NCBI GenBank assembly: GCA_964059195.1
Contig: CAXKWD010000014.1
Location: 1,674,001 to 1,738,000, forward strand
Direction: 5' to 3'
Length of the DNA: 64,000 bases
DNA from: Ectobius pallidus
Lineage: Eukaryota; Arthropoda; Insecta; Blattodea; Ectobiidae
The notes below the pieces were generated by a model. It was not told where the DNA came from, ran no database searches, and worked only from the letters and a program-made list of their open reading frames with translations. How positions within the stretch are numbered: position 1 is the first letter of the stretch; each line of letters begins with the position of its first letter. Made by a program: the position numbers and the translations under genes. Positions 37,603 to 50,594 of this stretch are shown here, piece by piece.

Positions 37603-39845
37603 ATTTTTAAAGACAATTTGGCTACCTAAGAGTGTAATTTTTCTATCACGAATGTTTTGCCTAGCCATGCCAGTCTAAACCGGAAACTGTTGCCTAGCAA
37701 TGAAGTTTTATAACACCTGACTGTTGCTTAGCAATGACATTTTGAATAAGAAACTGTAGCTTAGCAATGGCATCTCAAAATACGAAACTGTTGCCTAGCA
37801 ATGTCTTCTATAAGGAATAGCCTTTAATCCCTCAATGATCAATACATACAATGAAAATATCGGTGATATGCTAATGGCATAACAGGGGTTGTAAGTTTTT
37901 CCTTAATAGAAAAGAATACTGTTGCCTAGCAATGAGTTTTAAAACACGAAAGTGTTGCCTAGCAATGCCATTTTAAACCGGAAACTGTTGCCTAGCAATG
38001 CCATCAAAAAGAACTGTTGTTTAGCAAAGTCATTTTTAAACACAATATTGCTACCTATTATAAACTTTAAAAAAATATACTTTTGCGTAGCAATGTCAAT
38101 ATCAGACACAAATCTTTTACCTTTCAATGCATTTTTCATGTCGAAACTTTTTCCTAGCAATGTAATTTTTAAAGACAATTTGGCTGCCTAACAATGTAAT
38201 TTTTCTATCAGGAAAGGTTTGCCTAGCAATCCCAGTCTAAACCGGAAACTTTTGCCTAGCAATTAAGTTTTAAAACAGCTGACTCTTGCTTAGCAATGAC
38301 ATTTTGAACACGAAAGTGTAGCTTAGCAATGCCATCTCCAAATACGAAACTGTTGCCAGCAATGTCTTCTATAAGGAAAAGTTTTTGATCCTTCAATGAT
38401 CAATACATACAATGAAAATATCGGTGATATGCTAATGTCAAAACATGGGTTGTAAATTTTACTTTAATAGAAAGAATACTGTTGCCTAGCATTGAGTTTT
38501 AAAACACGAAAGTGTTGCCTAGCAATGCCATTTTAAACCGGAAAGTGTTGCCTAGCAATGCCATCAAAAAGAACTGTTGCTTAGCAATGTAATTTTAAAC
38601 ACAATATTGCTACCTATTATAAACTTTTAAATAATATACTGTTGCGTAGCAATGTCAATTTCAGACACGAAACTTTACCTTTCAATGCATTTTTGAAAGT
38701 CGAAACTTTTTCCTAGCAATGTAATTATTAAATACAATTTGACTGCCTAACAATGTAATTTTTCTATCACGAAAGTTTTCCCTAGCCATGCCAGTCTAAA
38801 AGGAAACTGTAGCCTAGCAATGAAGTTTTAAAACACCTGACTGTTGCTTAGCAATGACATTTTGAACAAGAAACTGTAGCTTAGCAATGCCATCTCCAAA
38901 TACGAAACTGTTGCCTAGCAATGTCATCTATGAGGAATAGTTTTTAATCCCTCAATGATCAATACATACAATGAAAATATCGGTGATATGCTAATGGCAA
39001 AACATTGGTTGTAAATTTTGCTTTAATAGAAAGAATACTGTTGCCTAGCAATGAGTTTTAAAACACGAAAGTGTTGCCTAGCAATGCCATTTTAAACCGC
39101 AAACTGTTGCCTAGCAATGTCATCAAAAAGAACTGTTGCTTAGTAATGTCATATTTAAACACAATATTGCTACATATTATAAACTTTTAAAAATATACTG
39201 TTGTGTAGCAATGTTAATTTCAGACACCAAACTTTTACTTTTCAATGCATTTTTAAAAGTCTAAACATTTTCCTAGCAATGTAATTTTTAAAGACAATTT
39301 GGCTGCTTAACAATGTAATTTTTCTATGACGAAAGTTTTGCCTAGCCATGCCAGTCTAAACCAGAAACTGTTGCCTAGCAATTAAGTTTTAAAACAACTG
39401 ACTCTTGCTTAGCAATGACATTTTGAACAACAAACTGTAGCTTAGCAATGCCATCTCCAAATACGAAACTGTTGCCTAGCAATGTCATCTATAACGAATA
39501 GTTTTTAATCCTTCAATTATCAATAGATACAATGAAAATATCGGTGATATGCTAATGTCAAACATGGGTTGTAAATTTTACTTTAATAGAAAGAATACTG
39601 TTGCCTAGCAATGAGTTTTAAAACACGAAAGTGTTGCCTAGCAATGCCATTTTAAACCAGAAACAGTTGCCTAGCAATGTCATCAAAAAGAACTGTTGCT
39701 TAGCAATGTCATTTTTGAACACAATATTGCTACCTATTAAAAGCTTTTAAAAAAAGATACTGTTGCGTAGCAATGTCAATTTCTGACACGAAACCTTTAC
39801 CTTTCAATGCATTTTCCCAAGTAGAAACTTCTTCCTAGCAACGTA
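37603..39845 (+). repeat. Higher-order cycle 18: A-B-E-F
   Basis: Landmarks are at 37,853, 38,414, 38,973 and 39,534. F carries a 1-bp deletion giving gtcaaacatggg near 39,547, found again only near 57,510. Confidence 0.83.
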
Positions 39846-41529
39846 ATTTTTAAAGACAATTTGGCTACCTAAGAATGTAATTTTTCTATCACGAATGTTT
39901 TGCCTAGCCATGCCAGTCTAACCCGGAAACTGTTGCCTAGCAATGAAGTTTTATAACACCTGACTGTTGCTTAGCAATGACATTTTGAATAAGAAACTGT
40001 AGCTTAGCAATGGCATCTCCAAATACGAAACTGTTGCCTAGCAATGTCTTCTATAAGGAATAGCCTTTAATCCCTCAATGATCAATACATACAATGAAAA
40101 TATCGGTGATATGCTAATGGCATAACAGGGGTTGTAAGTTTTTCCTTAATAGAAAAGAATACTGTTGCCTAGCAATGAGTTTTAAAACACGAAAGTGTTG
40201 CCTAGCAATGCCATTTTAAACCGGAAACTGTTGCCTAGCAATGCCATCAAAAAGAACTGTTGTTTAGCAAAGTCATTTTTAAACACAATATTGCTACCTA
40301 TTATAAACTTTTAAAAAATATACTGTTGCGTAGCAATGTCAATATCAGACACAAATCTTTTACCTTTCAATGCATTTTTTATGTCGAAACTTTTTCCTAG
40401 CAATGTAATTTTTAAAGACAATTTGGCTGCCTAACAATGTAATTTTTCTATCAGGAAAGGTTTGCCTAGCAATCCCAGTCTAAACCGGAAACTGTTGCCT
40501 AGCAATTAAGTTTTAAAACAGCTGACTCTTGCTTAGCAATGACATTTTGAACATGAAACTGTAGCTTAGCAATGCCATCTCTAAATACGAAACTGTTGCC
40601 AGCAATGTCTTCTAAAAGGAAAGGTTTTTGATCCTTCAATGATCAATACATACAATGAAAATATCGGTGATATGCTAATGTCAAAACATGGGTTGTAAAT
40701 TTTACTTTAATAGAAAGAATACTGTTGCCTAGCATTGAGTTTTAAAACACAAAGTGTTGCCTAGCAATGCCATTTTAAACCGGAAACTGTTGCCTAGCAA
40801 TGCCATCAAAAAGAACTGTTGCTTAGCAATGTAATTTTAAACACAATATTGCTACCTATTATAAACTTTTAAATAATATACTGTTGCGTAGCAATGTCAA
40901 TTTCTGACACGAAACCTTTAAATTTCAATGCATTTTCCCAAGTAGAAACTTCTTCCTAGCAATGTAATTTTTAAAGACAATTTGGCTGCCTATCAACGTA
41001 ATTTTTCTATCACGAATGTTTTTCCTAGCCATGCCAGTCTAAACCGGAAACTGTAGCCTAGCAATGAAGTTTTAAAACACCTGACTGTTGCTTAGCAATG
41101 ACATTTTGAACAACAAACTGTAGCTTAGCAATGCCATCTCCAAATACGAAACTGTTGCCTAGCAATGTCATCTATAAGGAATAGTTTTTAATCCTTCAAT
41201 GATCAATACATACAATGAAAATATCGGTGATATGCTAATGTCAAAACATGGGTTATAAATTTTACTTTAATAGAAAGAATACTGTTGCCTAGCAATTAGT
41301 TTTAAAACACGAAAGTGTTGCCTAGCAATGCCATTTTAAACCGGAAACTGTTGCCTAGCAATGTCCTCAAAAAGAACTGTTGCTTAGCAATGGCATTTTT
41401 AAACACAATATTGCTACCTATTAAAAGCTTTTAAAAAAAGATACTGTTGCGTAGCAATGTCAATTTCTGACACGAAACCTTTACCTTTCAATGCATTTTT
41501 CAAATTCGAAACTTCTTCCTAGCAATGTA
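39846..41529 (+). repeat. Higher-order cycle 19: A-B-G
   Basis: Landmarks are at 40,096, 40,657 and 41,217. Markers shared only with cycle 26 are a 1-bp deletion giving aacacaaagtg near 40,746, taaatttcaatg near 40,919, and gggttataaat near 41,250. Confidence 0.84.
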
Positions 41530-44500
41530 ATTTTTAAAGACAATTTGGCTACCTAAGAATGTAATTTTTCTATCACGAATGTTTTGCCTAGCCATGCCAG
41601 TCTAAACCGGAAACTGTTGCCTAGCAATGAAGTTTTATAACACCTGACTGTTGCTTAGCAATGACATTTTGAATAAGAAACTGTAGCTTAGCAATGGCAT
41701 CTCCATATACGAAACTGTTGCCTAGCAATGTCTTCTATAAGGAATAGCCTTTAATCCCTCAATGATCAATACATACAATGAAAATATCGGTGATATGCTA
41801 ATGGCATAAAAGGGGTTGTAAGTGTTTCCTTAATAGAAAAGAATACTGTTGCCTAGCAATGAGTTTTAAAACACGAAAGTTTTGCCTAGCAATGCCATTT
41901 TAAACCGCAAACTGTTGCCTAGCAATGCCATCAAAAAGAACTGTTGTTTAGCAAAGTCATTTTTAAACACAATATTGCTACCTATTATAAACTTTAAAAA
42001 AATATACTGTTGCGTAGCAATGTCAATATCAGACACAAATCTTTTACCTTTCAATGCATTTTTCATGTCGAAACTTTTTCCTAGCAATGTAATTTTTAAA
42101 GACAATTTGGCTGCCTAACAATGTAATTTTTCTATCAGGAAAGGTTTGCCTAGCAATCCCAGTCTAAACCGGAAACTGTTGCCTAGCAATTAAGTTTTAA
42201 AACAGCTGACTCTTGCTTAGCAATGACATTTTGAACATGAAACTGTAGCTTAGCAATGCCATCTCCAAATACGAAACTGTTGCCAGCAATGTCTTCTATA
42301 AGGAAAAGTTTTTGATCCTTCAATGATCAATACATACAATGAAAATATCGGTGATATGCTAATGTCAAAACATGGGTTGTAAATTTTACTTTAATAGAAA
42401 GAATACTGTTGCCTAGCATTGAGTTTTAAAACACGAAAGTGTTGCCAAGCAATGCCATTTTAAACCGGAAACTGTTGCCTAGCAATGCCATCAAAAAGAA
42501 CTGTTGCTTAGCAATGTAATTTTAAACACAATATTGCTACCTATTATAAACTTTTAAATAATATACTGTTGCGTAGCAATGTCAATTTCAGACACGAAAC
42601 TTTACCTTTCAATGCATTTATGACAGTCGAAACTTTTTCCTAGCAATGTAATTTTTAAATACAATTTGACTGCCTAACAATGTAATTTTTCTGTCACGAA
42701 AGTTTTCCCTAGCCATGCCAGTCTAAAAAGAAACTGTAGCCTAGCAATGAAGTTTTAAAACACCTGACTGTTGCTTAGCAATGACATTTTGAACAAGAAA
42801 CTGTAGCTTAGCAATGCCATCTCCAAATACGAAACTGTTGCCTAGCAATGTCATCTATAAGGAATAGTTTTTAATCCCTCAATGATCAATACATAAAATG
42901 AAAATATCGGTGATATGCTAATGGCAAAACATTGGTTGTAAATTTTGCTTTAATAGAAAGAATACTGTTGCCTAGCAATGAGTTTTAAAACACGAAAGTG
43001 TTGCCTAGCAATGCCATTTTAAACCGCAAACTGTTGCCTAGCAATGTCATCAAAAAGAACTGTTGCTTAGTAATGTCATTTTTAAACACAATATTGCTAC
43101 ATATTATAAACTTTTAAAAATATACTGTTGTGTAGCAATGTTAATTTCAGACACCAAACTTTTACTTTTCAATGCATTTTTAAAAGTCTAAACGTTTTCC
43201 TAGCAATGTAATTTTTAAAGACAATTTGGCTGCTTAACAATGTAATTTTTCTATGACGAAAGTTTTGCCTAGCCATGCCAGTCTAAACCGGAAACTGTTG
43301 CCTAGCAATTAAGTTTTAAAACAACTGACTCTTTCTTAGCAATGACATTTTGAACAACAAACTGTAGCTTAGCAATGCCATCTCCAAATACGAAACTGTT
43401 GCCTAGCAATGTCATCTATAACGAATAGTTTTTAATCCTTCAATTATCAATAGATACAATGAAAATATCGGTGATATGCTAATGTCAAAACATGGGTTGT
43501 AAATTTTACTTTAATAGAAAGAATACTGTTGCCTAGCAATGAGTTTTAAAACACGAAAGTGTTGCCAAGCAATGCCATTTTAAACCGGAAACTGTTGCCT
43601 AGCAATGCCATCAAAAAGAACTGTTGCTTAGCAATGTAATTTTAAACACAATATTGCTACCTATTATAAACTTTTAAATAATATACTGTTGCGTAGCAAT
43701 GTCAATTTCAGACACGAAACTTTACCTTTCAATGAATTTTTGAAAGTCGAAACTTTTTCCTAGCAATGTAATTTTTTAATACAATTTGACTGCCTAACAA
43801 TGTAATTTTTCTATCACGAAAGTTTTCCCTAGCCATGCCAGTCTAAAAGGAAACTGTTGCCTAGCAATGAAGTTTTAAAACACCTGACTGTTGCTTAGCA
43901 ATGACATTTCGAATTAGAAACTGTAGCTTAGCAATGCCATCTCCAAATACGAAACTGTTGCCTAGCAATGTCATCTATAAGGAATAGCCTTTAATCCCAC
44001 AATGATCAATACATACAATGAAAATATCGGTGATATGATAATGGCATAACAGGGGTTGTAAATTTTTCTTTAATAGAAAAGAATACTGTTGCCTAGCAAT
44101 GAGTTTTAAAACACGAAAGTGTTGCCTAGCAATGCCATTTTAAACCGCAAACTGTTGCCTAGCAATGCCATCAAAAAGAAATGTTGATTAGCAAAGTCAT
44201 TTTTAAACACAATATTGCTACCTATTAAAAACTTTTAAAAAATATACTGTTGCGTAGCAATGTCAATATCAGACACAAATCTTTTACCTTTCAATGCATT
44301 TTTCATGTCGAGACTTTTTCCTAGCAATGTAATTTTTAAAGACAATTTGGCTGCTTAAGAATGTAATTTTTCTATGACGAAAGGTTTGCCTAGCCATGCC
44401 AGTCTAAACCGGAAACTGCTGCCTAGCAATTAAGTTTTAAAACAACTGACTCTTGCTTAGCAATGACATTTTGAACAAGAAACTGTAGCTTAGCAATGCC

Positions 44501-47141
44501 ATCTCCAAATACGAAACTGTTGCCTAGCAAAGTCATCTATAACGAATAGTTTTTAATCCTTCAATGATCAATAGATACAATGAAAATATCGGTGATATGC
44601 TAATGTCAAAACATGGGTTGTAAATTTTACTTTAATAGAAAGAATACTGTTGCCTAGCAATGAGTTTTAAAACACGAAAGTGTTGCCTAGCAATGCCATT
44701 TTAAACCAGAAACTGTTGCCTAGCAATGTCATCAAAAAGAACTGTTGCTTAGCAATGTCATTTTTAAACACAATATTGCTACCTATTAAAAGCTTTTAAA
44801 AAAAGATACTGTTGCGTAGCAATGTCAATTTCTGACACGAAACCTTTACCTTTCAATGCATTTTTCAAATTCGAAACTTCTTCCTAGCAATGTAATTTTT
44901 AAAGACAATTTGGCTACCTAAGAATGTAATTTTTCTATCACGAATGTTTTGCCTAGCCATGCCAGTCTAAACCGGAAACTGTTGCCTAGCAATGAAGTTT
45001 TATAACACCTGACTGTTGCTTAGCAATGACATTTTGAACAACAAACTGTAGCTTAGCAATGCCATCTCCAAATACGAAACTGTTGCCTAGCAATGTCATC
45101 TATAAGGAATAGTTTTTAATCCTTCAATGATCAATACATACAATGAAAATATCGGTGATATGCTAATGTCAAAACATGGGTTGTAAATTTTACTTTAATA
45201 GAAAGAATACTGTTGCCTAGCAATTAGTTTTAAAACACGAAAGTGTTGCCTAGCAATGCCATTTTAAACCGGAAACTGTTGCCTAGCAATGTCCTCAAAA
45301 AGAACTGTTGCTTAGCAATGGCATTTTTAAACACAATATTGCTACCTATTAAAAGCTTTTAAAAAAAGATACTGTTGCGTAGCAATGTCAATTTCTGACA
45401 CGAAACCTTTACCTTTCAATGCATTTTTCAAATTCGAAACTTCTTCCTAGCAATGTAATTTTTAAAGACAATTTGGCTACCTAAGAATGTAATTTTTCTA
45501 TCACGAATGTTTTGCCTAGCCATGCCAGTCTAAACCGGAAACTGTTGCCTAGCAATGAAGTTTTATAACACCTGATTGTTGCTTAGCAATGACATTTAGA
45601 ACAAGAAACTGTAGCTTAGCAATGCCATCTCCAAATACGAAACTGTTGCCTAGCAATGTCATCTATAAGGAATAGTTTTTAATCCTTCAATGATCAATAG
45701 ATACAATGAAAATATCGGTGATATGGTAATGTCAAACCATGGGTTGTAAATTTTACTTTAATAGAAAGAATACTGTTGCCTAGCAATGAGTTTTAAAACA
45801 CGAAAGTGTTGCCGAGCAATGCCATTTTAAACCGGAAACTGTGGTCTAGCAATGCCATCAAAAAGAACTGTTGCTTTGCAATGTAATTTTAAACACAATA
45901 TTGCTACCTATTATAAACTTTTAAATAATATACTGTTGCGTAGCAATGTCAATTTCAGACACGAAATTTTTACCTTTCAATGCATTTATGAAAGTCGAAA
46001 CTTTTTCCTAGCAATGTAATTTTTAAATACAATTTGACTGCCTAACAATGTAATTTTTCTATCACGAAAGTTTTCCCTAGCCATGACAGTCTAAAAAGAA
46101 ACTGTAGCCTAGCAATGAAGTTTTAAAACACCTGACTGTTGCTTAGCAATGACATTTTGAACAAGAAACTGTAGCTTAGCAATGCCATCTCCAAATACGA
46201 AACTGTTGCCTAGCAATGTCATCTATAAGGAATAGTTTTTAATCCCTCAATGATCAATACATACAATGAAAATATCGGTGATATGCTAATGGCAAAACAT
46301 TGGTTGTAAATTTTGCTTTAATAGAAAGAATACTGTTGCCTAGCAATGAGTTTTAAAACACGAAAGTGTTGCCTAGCAATGCCATTTTAAACCGCAAAAT
46401 GTTGCCTAGCAATGTCATCAAAAAGAACTGTTGCTCAGTAATGTCATTTTTAAACACAATATTGCTACATATTATAAACTTTTAAAAATATACTGTTGTG
46501 TAGCAATGTTAATTTCAGACACCAAACTTTTACTTTTCAATGCATTTTTAAAAGTCTAAACGTTTTCCTAGCAATGTAATTTTTAAAGACAATTTGGCTG
46601 CTTAACAATGTAATTTTTCTATGACGAAAGTTTTGCCTAGCCATGCCAGTCTAAACCGGAAACTGTTGCCTAGCAATTAAGTTTTAAAACAACTGACTCT
46701 TGCTTAGCAATGACATTTTGAACAACAAACTGTAGCTTAGCAATGCCATCTCCAAATACGAAACTGTTGCCTAGCAATGTCATCTATAACGAATAGTTTT
46801 TAATCCTTCAATTATCAATAGATACAATGAAAATATCGGTGATATGCTAATGGCAAAACATGGGTTGTAAATTTTACTTTAAAAGAAAGAATACTGTTGC
46901 CTAGCAATGAGTTTTAAAACACGAAAGTGTTGCCTAGCAATGCCATTTTAAACCAGAAACTGTTGCCTAGCAATGTCATCAAAAAGAACTGTTGCTTAGC
47001 AATGTCATTTTTGAACACAATATTGCTACCTATTAAAAGCTTTTAAAAAAAGATACTGTTGCGTAGCAATGTCAATTTCTGATTCGAAACCTTTACCTTT
47101 CAATGCATTTTCCCAAGTAGAAACTTCTTCCTAGCAACGTA
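41530..47141 (+). repeat. Higher-order cycle 20: A-B-E-F'-C-F'-G-D-E-F (ten monomers)
   Basis: Landmarks are at 41,780, 42,341, 42,900, 43,461, 44,020, 44,582, 45,145, 45,708, 46,268 and 46,829. This is the longest run without a new A. It is composite: the first six monomers belong to the 12.1 kb block and the G-D-E-F part to the block shared with 4.6-10.2 kb. The join lies at about 45,004-45,038. Confidence 0.82.
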
Positions 47142-50100
47142 ATTTTTAAAGACAATTTGGCTACGTAAGAATGTAATTTTTCTATCACGAATGTTTTGCC
47201 TAGCCATGCCAGTCTAAACCGGAAACGGTTGCCTAGCAATGAAGTTTTATAACACCTGACTGTTGCTTAGCAATGACATTTTGAATAAGAAACTGTAGCT
47301 TAGCAATGGCATCTCCAAATACGAAACTGTTGCCTAGCAATGTCTTCTATAAGGAATAGCCTTTAATCCCTCAATGATCAATACATACAATGAAAATATC
47401 GGTGATATGCTAATGGCATAACAGGGGTTGTAAGTTTTTCCTTAATAGAAAAGAATACTGTTGCCTAGCAATGAGTTTTAAAACACGAAAGTGTTGCCTA
47501 GCAATGCCATTTTAAACCGGAAACTGTTGCCTAGCAATGCCATCAAAAAGAACTGTTGTTTAGCAAAGTCATTTTTAAACACAATATTGCTACCTATTAT
47601 AAACTTTTAAAAATATACTGTTGCGTAGCAATGTCAATATCAGACACAAATCTTTTACCTTTCAATGCATTTTTCATGTCGAAACTTTTTCCTAGCAATG
47701 TAATTTTTAAAGACAATTTGGCTGCCTAACAATGTAATTTTTCTATCAGGAAAGGTTTGCCTAGCAATCCCAGTCTAAACCGGAAACTGTTGCCTAGCAA
47801 TTAAGTTTTAAAACAGCTGACTCTTGCTTAGCAATGACATTTTGAACATGAAACTGTAGCTTAGCAATGCCATCTCCAAATACGAAACTGTTGCCAGCAA
47901 TGTCTTCTATAAGGAAAAGTTTTTGATCCTTCAATGATCAATACATACAATGAAAATATCGGTGATATGCTAATGTCAAAACATGGGTTGTAAATTTTAC
48001 TTTAATAGAAAGAATACTGTTGCCTAGCATTGAGTTTTAAAACACGAAAGTGTTGCCTAGCAATGCCATTTTAAACCGGAAACTGTTGCCTAGCAATGCC
48101 ATCAAAAAGAACTGTTGCTTTGCAATGTAATTTTAAACACAATATTGCTACCTATTATAAACTTTTAAATAATATACTGTTGCGTAGCAATGTCAATTTC
48201 AGACACGAAATTTTTACCTTTCAATGCATTTATGAAAGTCGAAACTTTTTCCTAGCAATGTAATTTTTAAATACAATTTGACTGCCTAACAATGTAATTT
48301 TTCTATCACGAAAGTTTTCCCTAGCCATGCCAGTCTAAAAAGAAACTGTAGCCTAGCAATGAAGTTTTAAAACACCTGACTGTTGCTTAGCAATGACATT
48401 TTGAACAAGAAACTGTAGCTTAGCAATGCCATCTCCAAATACGAAACTGTTGCCTAGCAATGTCATCTATAAGGAATAGTTTTTAATCCCTCAATGATCA
48501 ATACATACAATGAAAATATCGGTGATATGCTAATGGCAAAACATTGGTTGTAAATTTTGCTTTAATAGAAAGAATACTGTTGCCTAGCAATGAGTTTTAA
48601 AACACGAAAGTGTTGCCTAGCAATGCCATTTTAAACCGCAAACTGTTGCCTAGCAATGTCATCAAAAAGAACTGTTGCTTAGTAATGTCATTTTTAAACA
48701 CAATATTGCTACATATTATAAACTTTTAAAAATATACTGTTGTGTAGCAATGTTAATTTCAGACACCAAACTTTTACCTTTCAATGCATTTTTAAAAGTC
48801 TAAACGTTTTCCTAGCAATGTAATTTTTAAAGACAATTTGGCTGCTTAACAATGTAATTTTTCTATGACGAAAGTTTTGCCTAGCCATGCCAGTCTAAAC
48901 CGGAAACTGTTGCCTAGCAATTAAGTTTTAAAACAACTGACTCTTGCTTAGCAATGACATTTTGAACAACAAACTGTAGCTTAGCAATGCCATCTCCAAA
49001 TACGAAACTGTTGCCTAGCAATGTCATCTATAAGGAATAGTTTTTAATCCCTCAATGATCAATACATACAATGAAAATATCGGTGATATGCTAATGGCAA
49101 AACATTGGTTGTAAATTTTGCTTTAATAGAAAGAATACTGTTGCCTAGCAATGAGTTTTCAAACACGAAAGTGTTGCCTAGCAATGCCATTTTAAACCAG
49201 AAACTGTTGCCTAGCAATGTCATCAAAAAGAACTGTTGCTTAGCAATGTCATTTTTGAACACAATATTGCTACCTATTAAAAGCTTTTAAAAAAAGATAC
49301 TGTTGCGTAGCAATGTCAATTTCTGATTCGAAACCTTTACCTTTCAATGCATTTTCCCAAGTAGAAACTTCTTCCTAGCAACGTAATTTTTAAAGACAAT
49401 TTGGCTACCTAAGAATGTAATTTTTCTATCACGAATGTTTTGCCTAGCCATGCCAGTCTAAACCGGAAACGGTTGCCTAGCAATGAAGTTTTATAACACC
49501 TGACTGTTGCTTAGCAATGACATTTTGAATAAGAAACTGTAGCTTAGCAATGGCATCTCCAAATACGAAACTGTTGCCTAGCAATGTCTTCTATAAGGAA
49601 TAGCCTTTAATCCCTCAATGATCAATACATACAATGAAAATATCGGTGATATGCTAATGGCATAACAGGGGTTGTAAGTTTTTCCTTAATAGAAAAGAAT
49701 ACTGTTGCCTAGCAATGAGTTTTAAAACACGAAAGTGTTGCCTAGCAATGCCATTTTAAACCGGAAACTGTTGCCTAGCAATGCCATCAAAAAGAACTGT
49801 TGTTTAGCAAAGTCATTTTTAAACACAATATTGCTACCTATTATAAACTTTTAAAAATATACTGTTGCGTAGCAATGTCAATATCAGACACAAATCTTTT
49901 ACCTTTCAATGCAATTTTCATGTCGAAACTTTTTCCTAGCAATGTAATTTTTAAAGACAATTTGGCTGCCTAACAATGTAATTTTTCTATCAGGAAAGGT
50001 TTGCCTAGCAATCCCAGTCTAAACCGGAAACTGTTGCCTAGCAATTAAGTTTTAAAACAGCTGACTCTTGCTTAGCAATGACATTTTGAACATGAAACTG

Positions 50101-50594
50101 TAGCTTAGCAATGCCATCTCCAAATACGAAACTGTTGCCAGCAATGTCTTCTATAAGGAAAAGTTTTTGATCCTTCAATGATCAATACATACAATGAAAA
50201 TATCGGTGATATGCTAATGTCAAAACATGGGTTGTAAATTTTACTTTAATAGAATGAATACTGTTGCCTAGCATTGAGTTTTAAAACACGAAAGTGTTGC
50301 CTAGCAATGCCATTTTAAACCGGAAACTGTTGCCTAGCAATGCCATCAAAAAGAACTGTTGCTTAGCAATGTAATTTTAAACACAATATTGCTACCTATT
50401 ATAAACTTTTAAATAATATACTGTTGCGTAGCAATGTCAATTTCTGACACGAAACCTTTACCTTTCAATGCATTTTCCCAAGTAGAAACTTCTTCCTAGC
50501 AATGTAATTTTTAAAGACAATTTGGCTGCCTATCAACGTAATTTTTCTATCACGAATGTTTTTCCTAGCCATGCCAGTCTAAACCGGAAACTGT
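45004..50594 (+). repeat. Block duplication IV, copy 2
   Basis: This is the partner of 4,597-10,187. It fills almost exactly the gap between the two copies of the 12.1 kb block (45,038 to 50,864), overlapping the first by about 35 bp. Confidence 0.83.
47142..49385 (+). repeat. Higher-order cycle 21: A-B-E-H
   Basis: Landmarks are at 47,392, 47,952, 48,512 and 49,073. This is the fourth copy of A-B-E-H, lying between the two copies of the 12.1 kb block. Confidence 0.83.

Larger units (their letters stand above)
32909..45038 (+). repeat. Block duplication V (12.1 kb), copy 1 (32-monomer offset)
   Basis: This is the largest duplicated block. It aligns with 50,864-62,991 at an offset of 17,955 bp up to the 2-bp deletion near 53,188 and 17,953 bp after it, covering 21 landmarks (33,363 to 44,582). 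Shared rare markers are ttttttatcc, gtcaaacatggg, aacacaaagtg, taaatttcaatg, gggttataaat and acataaaatg. The match breaks at 45,039 (gaacaac against gaataag). Confidence 0.88.
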
